DNA of 64,000 nt from contig MNCI01029688.1 of the NCBI GenBank assembly GCA_015680685.1, forward strand, positions 931,978-995,977, given 5' to 3'. The DNA comes from Gnetum montanum. Its lineage: Eukaryota; Streptophyta; Gnetopsida; Gnetales; Gnetaceae. This document shows, piece by piece, positions 1-10,700 of the stretch (its first letter is position 1; the number at the start of each line of letters is the position of its first letter). The notes below the pieces were generated by a model. It was not told where the DNA came from and searched no databases. It was given only the letters and a program-made list of their open reading frames with translations. The position numbers were made by a program, and so were the translations under genes.

Positions 1-1499
1 GTAAGAAAAATGTGGTAGCTGATGCCCTTAGTCGAATGTGGAATTTAATGATAGGTGTGGTAACGATCCCTATGGAAGAAGAAATCAAGGAAAAAAATAC
101 AAGAAGATCCTTGTTTTGAAAATATTTTAACCAATATTTCCTTTGAGCCTCAATGTCAACTTACTTCTAATTATTTATTAATGAAACAATAAAAAGTATG
201 CATACCAGAAGGAAATTCGAGACTAAGGTTATTGTAAGAAACGCATGAAGTACCATACGTAAGACACCTAGGTTATATTAAGACCTATATGATAATTCAA
301 AAATCTTATTTTGGCCTAGAATGAAGAATGATGTGTCCTCATATATTAAAAATTGTTTAACATGCCAAAGAATAAAAAATAAACAGAGGAAACCTAGTGG
401 ATTATTATAACCTTTAAAAGTTCCAACCTAGAAATGAAAAGATATCACTATGGATTTAATTGTGGGATTGCCAATAACTAAAAAGAAAAATGACTCAATT
501 TTTGTAGTAGTTGATCACCTATCAAAGATGACACATTTTATAGCTTTGAAATCTACAAACATAGCAGAAGAAGTAGCCCAAAAATTTGTATGTGAAGTAT
601 TTTGATTACATGATTGTCTAAAATATATCACTTCAAATAGAGATCCCATGTTCATATCTAAATTCTAGAAAAATTTCTTTAGAGAGCTTGGAACCTAGTT
701 GAAATTTAGCATAGCTTATCACCCTAAGACTGATGGAAAAACTGAATGTGTGAATAGAATATTAGAAGATATCCTATGAAGCTATGTCGAAAGTAGACCA
801 AATATGTAGGAGAATTATTTACACTTGGTAGAATTTTCCTATAGTAACAATTATGAAGGTTCTATACATTGAATACCATTCAAAGTAGTATATGGACGAA
901 ATTGTCATACACCATTAACATAGGTAGATCCAACCTTAAGAACGAAATGGAAGGAAGAAGAAATGAAAATCATGGAAAATAGTGTCATAAGAGCAAAACA
1001 AAATTTACAGGCTGCCCAAGATAAATATAAAGGACATGCATATCAACATCAACTTCAAAAACAATTCCAAATAGGAGATCAAGTATTACTGAAAGTAAAG
1101 CCTACTAGAAGTTCTCTTAAATTGGGAAAATATACTAAATTGGAACCTAGATTTTGTGGACCTTTTAAAAGTTTTGAAAGAATTGGTGAAGTAGCATATC
1201 AATTGACTCTTATAGAAACCTTAAAAATTCATCTAGTTTTTCATGTGAATTTGCTAAAGAAATTTCATGAAAATGATGTACCATATGTATTAGATTGGAA
1301 TACTTTACCATTAAGATCAAAAGTTAGCTTTAAAGTTAAACCAATTGCTATTAAGGAATAATGAACCAAGAAATTATGAAATAGAACTATCAATGAAGTA
1401 CTTATTCAATGGTCAAATTGTGATGAACAAACTTGGGAAAATAGGGAGTTTATTGTAAATACTTATCCTCAACTTTTTGAGCATCATGATATTGAATGA
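1..1499 (+). pseudogene. Chromovirus (Ty3/gypsy) pol 3' part: RNase H end, integrase, chromodomain
   Basis: This is the decayed 3' end of a plant chromovirus polyprotein, which would copy and integrate the element. The window opens in the RNase H end, with the motif VVADALSR at about 13-37. The integrase zinc-binding part follows (HLG near 270, CLTCQ near 358-372). The core runs about 440-930 and keeps MDLIVGLP, SNRDPMF and YHPKTDGKTE, where the acidic residues sit. The open stretch 963-1361 carries the GPY/F-like module (RFCGPFKSFERIGEVAYQL, then HLVFHVNLLKKF). After two stops in the same frame comes a chromodomain-like tail at 1386-1499 (EVLIQWSN, QTWENREF, YPQLFE). In-frame stops are scattered through the core, so it is dead. 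The N-terminal pol, gag and 5' LTR lie outside the window. Confidence 0.9.
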
Positions 1500-1668
1500 T
1501 AAATTGTATTTGTTATGGATGTAATGAATTATTTTTTATAATTTTTGATATTTTATTTTTATAGATGATAATTAGGAAAATAAGGAAATTGAAGCTAAGG
1601 AGCATAATAATGAAGCAACAACTGAGTAGCTGGATATAGAGGAAGCACTCAAGAATGAGATAGATACT

Positions 1669-1682
1669 TAAGGGGGGTAGAT
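1669..1682 (+). promoter_or_regulatory. Polypurine tract of the chromovirus
   Basis: The run TTAAGGGGGGTAGAT lies directly before the LTR start TGTAGCATCC. This is the expected primer site for plus-strand DNA synthesis. Confidence 0.75.
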
Positions 1683-2156
1683 TGTAGCATCCAATCCCTT
1701 GTTAATGGTGTAAACAATTGTAAAAAATGTAATTAACCTTCTAATGAAGGGCCACCTAGTTATGAGAAGTTATGATTATTCATGTATCCCATGGAAAAGG
1801 ATTTGTCTTGTGCCATTTAAGGCTGGGGTTAGAGGTCATTTAGGGCATGGAGTTGTAGAGCTAGGAAAGGCAAGTAATGAGAGAAAGGTGAAGTAGGACA
1901 AAAAGGGACTGCTTAACCATGGTGGTAGTGCTGGATTGCCTCTAAGGCTTAAGTGGCATAGGAAGACAACCAAAAAAGGATGTTATAGTACTCTCTTTCA
2001 TTAATATAATTTTTTCCATTTTCCTTCTTTTATTCTTTAGTACCAATTATTTATTTTTCAGTTAATTTATTTATTAAGTATTTATAACGTTTCTAGTATA
2101 TTATCTAAGAAAATGGTGAATGTAATAAATTAAGTGTTCATGAATGGGATGTAACA
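1683..2156 (+). mobile_element. Chromovirus 3' LTR (474 bp)
   Basis: The LTR starts TGTAGCATCC right after the polypurine tract and ends GGATGTAACA. Its two ends form an imperfect inverted repeat: TGTAGCATCC against TGTTACATCC, 8 of 10 bases. The left LTR is outside the window, so the target duplication cannot be tested. Immediately to the right, antisense-gene sequence of the Tat-3 element begins mid-exon. The chromovirus therefore appears to have inserted into, or been joined to, Tat-3. Confidence 0.8.
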
Positions 2157-2703
2157 TTGATCCTCATCTAGGATGATAACTGGGGATTCTTCTAGTGGTA
2201 ACTTACTAAATAAGGCATCCAAGTCATTCAACTCAATGTTGGACAACCCCTCATCTTCATTGAATTGTAGGAGTGCCTATTCTGTGCACCTTTGGTTTTC
2301 CTCAATTGTTGTAGCTTAGGTTGCTAGGTCCTATCATGTATCTACAAAAATGATAAATAAAGAGTATTAAAAAAATTTATTAAAACAAACTTACATCCTT
2401 AGAACTCAAAACATAGCCAAAGGTTAGCAATGTACCAATAACCACATGATGAGTCCTACCATGCTTAAGCATGAACCTTATCCTAAAAGGTTTCTTGATT
2501 GTTGGTGCTACTTCCTCCACCATGGGTCACTTTAGCTTTTCTCTAGTGGCCCTGTCAATTTCAACATGTAGCGCTTTGGTCCTCTAAACATTAGCATGAT
2601 TTACATGAGGCTCTACCCCCATGCTATTAAGGAAAACATACAACCTACCACTAAGTCCCTTAGTTTTTGATGAAGCACTGTATAGTTGATGCGTTGACTA
2701 GGC

Positions 2704-2729
2704 TGTGTATACGGGGCCCCGTATACACA
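2704..2729. repeat. Perfect 26 bp palindrome, CG-rich
   Basis: The two 13-base arms, TGTGTATACGGGG and its exact complement, meet at GGCCCC with no spacer. Symmetry stops at the next base on each side. It lies about 80-100 bases upstream of a TATA box, within an island of CG dinucleotides that is unusual for this CG-depleted window. Confidence 0.9.
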
Positions 2730-2806
2730 ACCGCGTCGATGCGGCCGCGTTGACGCAGCCTTCCTACATTGACGTGGCCTTGTTTATGCAGCCGCCTATC
2801 CCAGCC

Positions 2807-2814
2807 TATAAATA
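2807..2814 (+). promoter_or_regulatory. TATA box of the 2680-3565 insertion
   Basis: TATAAATA lies in the context CCTATAAATAAGAG. Two TGACG motifs (bZIP/as-1-like cores) at 2751 and 2770 and the 26 bp palindrome lie just upstream. Transcription would run rightward from about 2840. Confidence 0.6.
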
Positions 2815-5800
2815 AGAGGGCCTTCCACCTCATTTAGGAACCTTTCTAGTTAGTTTTAGTGAAGCCCTTGCATTTTGTTTCCGTAGAAGTTAGATTATTT
2901 TCCCAGTGCATTCCCATAGTGTGATGCTTGTAATTGTACGAAACCTTTATTCGAGTGTGATGTACTTGGACGTGCACATGACCAAAAATAAATATTGAGA
3001 TTACTTAATCATTGCTGCATTCACTTAGATTTAATTGTTTAATTATTATTGTTAATTGTTATTGTTATTTTTTGTTTTCTTAGTTAATATTTCTTTATCA
3101 TCATTTACTGTTCCGATTGTTAAATGTGGAATGAGTATGACTTAATCATAAGCATCTAAGTGTGACTACTTGGTAACCCAGCAACGTATCTAGGATCTAT
3201 GCTTGGTAACCCTAGTAGTAGTCGTGCATGAGGTCCAAGATGTGTACGGATGATTAATGAATGGATGCTCATCGCACTTAGGCTAGCTTAGACTCATTTC
3301 CTATTACTCATTAGTTTAATCAAAATTATTTTCCATTATCTCTAGGAGTAGAACTAATTTAGGATCACATCATACACCTCACTCTAGACTAAACCACACG
3401 TGAAAAAGCAAATACTAGTCTAGGTGGGAAGACAGTGAATTGCGATCAATGTGTAACTATCTAGGTACCACAACTAGCCTATCCAAAAAGTTTGACCGGA
3501 TCATGCATGAATGCTCGTATTCATATGGTTGAGTGTAGGGATACCTTGCCGCTCATCAGTTGTGATAGATAACAATTTCCCAACCTCCTCTACTAGGTTC
3601 TGAGCTTGCATGGTTAAATAAATTTGCTTTATCCAAGGCCTAGAGAGTTGGGATAAATCTTGGCACAACCATCATCCATCCCTCCTTATGACTAAGAACT
3701 CCACGAATATTTTCAAATATGCCATGAAGAATGCATAGTGCAGGTGGCATATTGTGGTGAGATCTCACATAACCTAGTGGTCAAGTGAAGCCCAATTAAA
3801 CAAAGAATCTTCTGATAGAATCTTCATCATAGTCCATGCCTAGGAAATGTTAATCACCTTTTTCTATAATAAAAACTTAGGGAAGGAACAAGATTGGAAC
3901 AAAGGATAGAATTCCTTTTCTTATGACATTTGGAAATCATCCAAGGCTATCCTAGAATGGCCATAGTAAACACCCAACATGTATTTACCTCCATGTGATG
4001 GATTGCCTCCTTAGCTAGTTTGGTGACAACCTTCATCCATTTAGTGGGAATACCAAAGATATCATAGAATGTAGCCTCATTAATGAGTAAGGTGATTGGT
4101 ACATTACGTACCTTGGTGATGAAATTATTGGCCTGTTTGTCAAAGGAGTCAATGATGTTCATCATCTTAATAGTAGGGATGATTGGGGTAGGTGCCATGA
4201 AAAGATCAATCAAACCTACATGAGCAATGCTTGCTTGAGCATTTCTGGGTGCTTGCTCCCTCAACCAATCCTATCTTGCTTCCACCTCATCAAATCTTAG
4301 GATAAGTGTTTCCTTAGTACATCCAAAAATAATCAAGATGATACTAGAAGAGGTGGAAGTGCCTGCAAGACAACAAAAAATAAGTTAGATAACACATAAA
4401 TAGATAATCTATAACCAAGATACAAAAAGAAAAAAAATTAAAACCTTTAAAACACTTATAACTATAATAGCCTAAAATTGTATAACCATAAAATGTTAGT
4501 ATAAATTAGCCAAAACCTTATTTTTTTACTAAAACACCACTAATTTCAGGCTTTCACAACTCAACAGAAAAATTGTCTAAGTGTCAAAGCTTGGATAAAA
4601 TTTTTCTAAGTCTGGGGTCACATTGCACAGCACAGACAATGTAACACACTACAAATGTTGATGTTTGCAAAATTTTCTAAGTCTTCCTACTACACTCCCT
4701 AGCACATCTAGCATAGTACATGTTTCCAAGGCTAGTTTGCACAAATGTCAATCAAAAGTGGTCAAAAGGGCACTAAGGATGGACTAGATAGTTTGGAAAA
4801 TTTTCTATCTCCCAGGTCATCAAGCTTGCTATGCTCTTTAGCTTGACACATGTCCCAGTTGCCAGTCCACCCAAGAGTCATACTAGGAGTTGTAAATGTT
4901 GCTTCAAATGGATGAAACAAATTGGCAAATTTTCTATCTTTTGAGCTTGTTATGCTTTGCTACACTGCACAGCGTAGACAACGTTGCATAGGTTTCAGGA
5001 CTCAAATTTTCCTAAGTGTTAGACCAAACATAGAAGGTGCATTTTGCAATTTTTTGACTTTTGAGGTTGCCTATCATGCTTCATCCTTCAAGTGTGATCA
5101 GCATGCCATGGAAAAACATGGAAAGTTTTGTCAAAATTCATTGAAAAATTGGTGTTATGCTCTGCTATGCTGCACAATGTAGACAGTGTAACATATGGTC
5201 CAAGGTCAAAAATTCTATAAGTATGGAAAAAAATATTGTCAAGCCATTCTAACATGGGAGATGAATTTTCTAGCTGCTGAATTTTCTTGTCCTACTTCAT
5301 CCTTAGAGCATAGTCAAGATTCCATGAAGAAACCTTTTGAATTTTGGAAAAATTCATTCGAAAATTATTTCTACGCTTCGCTATGCTATACAGCATAGCC
5401 AGCGTGATGGGTTTTTGAGGTCAATATTTTTCCAAGTGTGAAACAAGGAGGCATTAGGCTATTTTGACATGGAAGATGCATTTTCTAGTTGCTAAAGTCA
5501 CCTGTCTTGCTACATCCTAGAGTGGCATTTCCAATTTTGATGAAATTCACTAGAAAATGGGTGCTACGCTCTACTATGCTACATAGCGTACATAGTGTAG
5601 TAGGCCAAAACTACAAAAATTTTCTAAGTGTTTACACTATGCTCTATCATGTTGGGTAGCGTAGACAACATAATGCTTGGAAAATACCACCAAATGCCTC
5701 TAGAGGCTCCCAGAACTTGGCATCAACCTTCTTCTTAGCTTCGACATCTTGCTAGTAGTCAAGATCAATAGTTTACTTTCCATTTGCACCTCTTATTGAT

Positions 5801-6126
5801 TCCCAACATTTCTCCTACGCTTGACCCTATTCAAAAGAAGGGGAAGATGTAGTCCTAGAGCATAGGCTCCCAGTTGCATTTGTTTTGGCATTATTGGTAG
5901 GTACATGGAAGTCCTTTAGATTTTGCACATGCAGTTTAGGTAGTATGGTAACAGTTTGGTGCATTTTCAATTCCTGTTCCTATCCTATAGAGCATAGCAC
6001 CATTAAGCTTGACACTCAAAGCTTGACACTTTGAGCATAGCATTCCAGCATGACTTGTTCACCTTTGTGCTAGATGGGACCTAGGACATGTGGCACCTAG
6101 TTCACATCTCCCCTCAACCCTAGCCC

Positions 6127-6134
6127 TATAAATA
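6127..6134 (+). promoter_or_regulatory. TATA box of the Tat-2 5' LTR
   Basis: TATAAATA in the context AGCCCTATAAATACCCC lies late in the left part of the LTR. The fourth-family solo LTR at 18487-19363 has the same context (CTAGCCCTATAAATACC, minus strand). Confidence 0.65.
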
Positions 6135-6251
6135 CCCCAATAATCAACATTTAAGGGTTGGATTTTGGCATTGGTTTTTGCAAAAATATTGGTAAGCAAA
6201 AGGTTGATGATTGGAAAATCTTAGCATTAGAGCACTCCTAACACCTGCCTC

Positions 6252-6256
6252 ACCCT
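6252..6256. repeat. Target site duplication ACCCT, left copy
   Basis: ACCCT directly abuts the Tat-1 LTR end TGTAACATTCG at 6257. The identical five bases abut the other LTR at 16055. Confidence 0.85.
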
Positions 6257-8218
6257 TGTAACATTCGAAATCATCGGCGTAAGGCTGGAAGAAAAAAAAC
6301 GCCTAAAGATCCTCGTAGAGATATAGTGGACCCTGCCTTCGCATGAGGGCAAGCAGGAAAAATGAAGGTAGAGTGCCTTGGATGGTCTGCACTCAAATCA
6401 AACAAGGACTTTACCGAGTGTATGTAATGGTAGTGCACCGAGTTATCATAAAAAAACGTAAACAAATGAAAACCTAAACGTGGACAAGTGCAAACAAGGT
6501 GTAAACAACATAAATAGAAAATAATGTAAACTGTAAATATGATTGGCAAAAATGTAACTATTTGTATTGATTAAAAATTACAAAGAATTGGACCGGTCAA
6601 AACGTAGTTGCAGAATGATTGCAAGGCAGATGTTTAGCCCCGATGTGAAAGGTGTTGCAGATGTTGGGAGAGTGCAGGTTTTTGACTTCAAAGTGTTCGA
6701 CGTGTGAGATTTGGATGCTCAAAGTTGCTCAGTGTGACCAAGTTTTGTATGGCAGAATTTACCTAGCATTCTATGCTCTTATGTGTTTAGAATTGCCAAC
6801 CTTGGTTTAGTGTGAGATCGGGGTATTTATGCAGGTTTGAGCATGAGATTCAAATCTGTGTGGAAGATCCATGGTTACTGGATGTAGAAAATGCAGATCG
6901 GGTGATAGGTGTGAACATTTTGACTAGATGCACAAAATTTTACAATGTATAGGGTGCAGCGTGACCAAGATCTCTTATGTTGGCATGTGTAATCCACAGC
7001 ATAAGAGCTTGATACGTTGAAAAATGTGAAATGTACAAAGAATGTTAAAGTACAAGAGTGGATCTAGATGTCTAGCCTCTAGATCTGTAGATCTATGCTA
7101 TTTTTGCTCTGCCAAGGCCTCCAGCTTGCATGGATCTAGCTTTGGTATGTCTGCAGCATGTCCTGGTGTCAACGTCTGGCATCCAGCATCCCAGCATCCC
7201 AATGTTTACACTGTGTATATGCTGGCATCAGCATGCCCAATGTTTAAGATGCATTTTGAGCCCATTTTGACCTATGAGACCTGTTTTTGGAGTGGATCTG
7301 GATGCTTGAGGTCAAGAGGGTTCTACATACCTATTTTGAGCTGATTTGGAGGCTATTTTGACATACTTTTGGTTGGGTACGCTATGGTCACGCTACCCAG
7401 CATGACCTTAGCATGACCAAGTGTTTATGGCTTATTTTGAGCTAATTTTTGGATGCTGATGCCTATTTGTTGATACTCAACTACTGCTTGCTTTCTAGGA
7501 TGGCCTTGATGTTAAATTTGACTCCATTTTACTACTATTTTGGGCCAGTTTGGTTTGGTCATGCTGTGGTCATGATGGGCAGTGTGACCTCAGCATGACC
7601 AACTGAAATTGCCAGGTTTAAGGCCCAAATTGTAATTTTTTAAAGCCTGTGAACATGTACAAGTGCTGCCTTTCCCTGGGGGTTGCTTGAATGTCATGTT
7701 TGAGGCCTAAATTTTGATTTTTTGGAGCCCGTGAACATGTACAATTATTTCCTAGCTCCTAGGAGTTTAATTCATGTTGAAATTCTACCTGGAGATGCCT
7801 GAATTAAGCTGTTCTTGTTTGGTCATGCTGTGCAGCATGACCTCAGCATGACCAACTGAAAGTGGCTGAAAACATGTGATTTTGAGCTTGAACTTCAAGG
7901 TTTTAGATTTTGGAAGCTACAGGGGACTCTGGTGATTCTCAAGGGGGGTCTACATGCCCAAATTTGGCCTATTTGGACATGATTTTAGGGCTCCAAAGTT
8001 TGGTCACGCTGGTCATACGTTGGGCAGTGTGACCAAAGTGTGTGTGATCAAACTTGCACTTTTTGGGCTTGAAACCCTTGATTCTTGATGTTGAGACTTG
8101 TTGTAGTCATCTATGGATCCCTGGGTGACCTTCCTTGCTCCATTGTGGGCCATTTGAGGATGCTTTGAAGGCTCACAAATTATTTGGAAGTGTTATTGAA
8201 ATTTTTGTGGTGTTTTCA
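6257..8218 (-). mobile_element. Tat-1 (minus copy) 3' LTR, 1962 bp
   Basis: On the minus strand it begins TGAAAACACCACAAAAAT at 8218 and ends AATGTTACA at 6257. It is a direct repeat of 13962-16054 and inverted relative to 34979-36925 and 49905-51846. Palindromic GGTCA-CGCTG...CAGCGTGACC-type units lie near 7395, 7580, 7840 and 8025. A TATA-like CATAAATACC (minus) lies at about 6824-6832. Small open stretches within it (for example 7042-7344) are not supported as genes. Confidence 0.9.
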
Positions 8219-8235
8219 TTGGCCCCTCTTTGTTG
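8219..8235 (-). promoter_or_regulatory. Polypurine tract of Tat-1 minus copy
   Basis: On the minus strand CAACAAAGAGGGGCCAA precedes the LTR start TGAAAACACC. The same purine run precedes the LTR at 49905. Confidence 0.8.
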
Positions 8236-9230
8236 ACACCTAGAGGAATCTACTCGAGAGGCATTGACAAAGAAGTACAAAACATCACGATCAACTTAGC
8301 ATCCAGCACTATCTATTGGCCGTGGTTGGATGTCATCACACCATGTTTAGGAGTGCATGTAGGTTGTGACCGAGAGGGATCAAGGGTTGATCGTGGGATC
8401 ATTTCGTTTAGACTGTGGGAGAGGGATGCAGTAGAGGGATGCTCTCATGTGGACAAGTCATGTTAGCCCCTATCGATAGCCAGTATCTAGTAGACTTGGA
8501 ACCAAGGCATGGGAAGTGTGTTCTTTGAAGAAATAGGACCCTTGTGTTGTGTTTAAGGGAACCTATTGTAAACAACCAAAGCCATGTAGTGAGGAAGTGC
8601 ATTCCTTGGAGAAACAAGATCCTTGTGCCATGTTTAAGGGAACCCATTGTCAACTACCAAAGCCACATGGTGAGATGCAACATATTTTTTTAAGACATGA
8701 GTGTTTCCTTTAAGAAAACTGTCTTCTTGTCTAGGGCATGTATGGGAAGTACCAATGGTCTTATTGTAGATTTTTTTTTAGTATTGTACTCGTGTTTGTC
8801 ATCATGTGCTATGCATCATTTTGTGTTGCCACTACTTAGAGAGTTATAGTGAGCAACAATGCGTCAAGAGTTTTGGGAATGAATGGTATGTAACTAAGGG
8901 ATAGAGGATAGGGGATGCATTAGGAGTAAGAAATGTACTTTTGAACGATTTTATTGACCTGGTTGTGGACGTCAGGAACAATGTGGTGCCTTGTCATCGT
9001 GATGAAGTGCATCCATGTGTGAACACCTCAGAGTGTCATCCTACAAACACAACTCCAAGAAGATAATAAAACCACAAGTGATGTTAGCTTAAACACTCTA
9101 GACCTGAATGTAGTTGGTGCAATGGAGCTACTATGTGGAGCTTCAGGAAAGAAAAATGTTGAACAACATCAGTTTCATGTAGCAGGTTTTGATGAGCATA
9201 GGAAGTTGAATGCAGCAGTAGATCGGTAGG
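8236..9230 (-). other. 3' non-coding region of Tat-1 (minus copy)
   Basis: There is no convincing reading frame. It matches 48741-49889 of the plus-strand copy in inverted orientation. For example, CTTCTTGGAGTTGTGTTTG is followed in both by a block containing ATGGATGCACTTCATCA. It also contains three diverged units around GGAACAAGATCC / GGAACCCATTGT (about 8500-8660), matched near 49440-49580. Confidence 0.6.
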
Positions 9231-9800
9231 CTAGTGATGATGTTTCCAATTTATAGTCTTAGCAGACTATCATGGATTAGTTTTACATCATAATCCATTG
9301 GACGTTGCTAGTTTATCATCATAGTGGATGGTGTCATGCTAGTTTATAGTTTTGGTAGACTTTGAAGAGGTAAGCTAGTTTATAGTCTTAGCGGACTCTG
9401 GTAGATGAGTGTCATAGTTTAATGTCATGCTAGATAGGTGCTAGTTTATTGTCATTTCAGACAAAGCTCTGTGATTTTAGTTTATCTTCATAATGCCAGG
9501 ACATTCTGTGGTATTGGTTTACAGTCATGATGCCAGGACGATGTGTGGTCGCATGCACGTACATCTAGGTGATCTTGCAAAAGAAGGAACTAGAGAACAC
9601 AATGTCAAGTAGTAACTACTGAAAATAGAACCTAAATGCACAAGAAATATAAAAAACAATGCAAAAAGTGGTAGTTTAGGACCTTTTTGGACAGTGTGTG
9701 GTAGTTTAAAGCTGTACCGGGCCATGTGTTAGTTTAAGGCCTTTTCAGGCCACAGGCTACTTTAAGGCCTTTTCGGGCCACATGTAAACATGTAAGCTAG
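9230..9800 (-). repeat. AAACTA-type motif arrays, two kinds abutting
   Basis: On the minus strand, about 9800-9540 has units of the type GGCCTTAAA(C/G)TA, seen after pro in other copies. About 9500-9230 has units of the type AGACTATAAACTAG, seen after integrase in other copies. In the plus-strand Tat-1 copy these two arrays lie about 6.4 kb apart with pol between them. Here they are adjacent, so the pol deletion junction lies at about 9500-9540. Confidence 0.65.
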
Positions 9801-10700
9801 TACAATGCAAATGAAGGTGATGTATGCACAATGAATAAAGGTGTATAATGGGTGGGGATCAGAAGTGTTTTTGGCCACAGGGGAGCCTTGATCGTGTGGT
9901 TGTCTCCTAGTCGGACGTGGTCCAGGAGGCATGCTAGGTTTTGGTTGCTCTGGGAGGCTTTCAGTTTTTACCACTTGTTCGGGCATTTTAGCTCTAGGTA
10001 TTGCATTTGTTTTTGTGGGTGTTCCATCAAGAGACTTTTCTTTCAAGACTTGTGACATGTCTATGTTGTGGATGGCTTGAAAGGAAGTGTTATCACCATG
10101 TATGATGACTTGTCCACCTTCGTATGGAAGGTGGATTTATTGATGTATCAATGAGGAAATGGCCCGTTGTTGGGCTAGCCAAGGTCTGCCAAGAATCATG
10201 TTGAAACTTGGCATCTCTTCTATGATAGTGAACTCTGCGCTGGTGGGGAATTGTTCTACTACCACAAAGGCTAAGTTGATTGTGCCTTTAACTGTGACAC
10301 ATGATCCATTGAAGGATTTTAAACACGTGGTTTTCATTGGCATGATCTCATCTTCCATGCCTAGTTTCTCGATGATAGAGTATAAAGCTACGTTTGTTGC
10401 CACACTATCATCAACGTGCACTCTGCGAATGGTACATTACCCAACACATACGCTAATTGACAATGGAGCTGTTGTGACCTCCCCTTGTTTGGGGTTGAAT
10501 TTAATTGCATCATCATGGAAGGCTAAGGTGTTTGAACCCAATCCTTGTGGTGTGTGTTGCGAAATCATTGAACAAATGGATTTCTCATTTGTGGGGATGT
10601 CCTCCATAATAGAAATGGATGCTAACATTTGAGCCAAGGCTTAGCGGTGAGTGGCTGAAGTCATGACTAGGTCGTACAAGCTCATCATTGTGTTCTTCTA
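9801..10700 (-). pseudogene. Tat-1 (minus copy) aspartic protease region
   Basis: This is the retropepsin that would cut the Gag-Pol polyprotein. The stretch 10637-10437 (QMLASISIMEDIPTNEKSI...) leads into 10421-10137, with RVHVDDSVATNVALYSIIEK at the active site and FNMILGRPWLAQQRAISSLI near the end. The usual active-site triad D-(S/T)-G reads D-D-S here; the Tat-2 copy has DDG. In-frame stops occur at the junctions. A proline-rich tail (10058-9762) with a hydrophobic end follows. I recognise no domain in that tail. Confidence 0.8.

Larger units (their letters stand above)
2680..3565 (+). mobile_element. Inserted element of about 0.9 kb, possibly a solo LTR
   Basis: This block interrupts exon 4 of the antisense gene, whose reading resumes on both sides. 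It has a CG-rich front with a perfect palindrome, two TGACG motifs (2751 and 2770) and a TATA box at 2807. A long non-coding AT-rich tail follows. That architecture fits the U3-R-U5 of an LTR, but I could not fix exact ends or a target duplication. The limits are good to about 20 bases. Confidence 0.45.
2157..4362 (-). pseudogene. Antisense spliced gene of Tat-3, 3' half (exons 4 and 5), interrupted
   Basis: The function is unknown. Read on the minus strand, exon 4 starts at 4362 after a good acceptor (TTGTTGTCTTGCAG). It includes the open stretch 4264-3947, whose EQAPRNAQASIAHVGLIDLF matches HEAPAKIAQNVQEARLMDLF in Tat-2 exon 4. Further along, RSHHNMPPALCILHGIFENI matches the Tat-2 RSHVHFAFFITCLCRFVEFL. 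Exon 4 is broken by the 2680-3565 insertion and resumes to 2395, where a donor GTAAGT follows. A 53-base intron ends in TTTTTGTAG. Exon 5 (2341-2157) has SNIELNDLDALFSKLPLEES, matching the DGDFDGLFDSV region of Tat-2, before being cut by the chromovirus LTR. The segment RNVPITLLINEATFYDIFGIP (about 21 residues, within 3947-4264) resembles the 'In..lglP' pattern of plant transposon-associated proteins; this is only a guess. Stops and frameshifts are present. Confidence 0.65.
4530..6256 (+). mobile_element. Tat-2 5' LTR, left part
   Basis: This begins TAAAACACCACTAATTT, a G-to-A variant of the TGAAACACCACTAATTT start of the 3' LTR at 32305. About 440 bases match between the two by eye. The part contains diverged repeat units, each with AAATTTTCTAAGTG and an imperfect palindrome such as TACACTGCACAGCGTA near 4960. 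The units recur near 5165, 5380 and 5570. It ends where the Tat-1 element inserted at 6257 and resumes at 16060. Without the insert and one copy of the target duplication, the LTR is about 2297 bp. Short open stretches here (4922-5398) are by-products of the repeats. Confidence 0.8.

Noticed and set aside
4922-5398. Two adjacent plus-strand open stretches with similar C-terminal ends (CYALLCCTM, CYASLCYTA-like)
   Set aside because: They lie in the Tat-2 LTR, and the similar ends come from repeated palindrome units (GCTATGCT...). There is no start context or homology that supports a protein.
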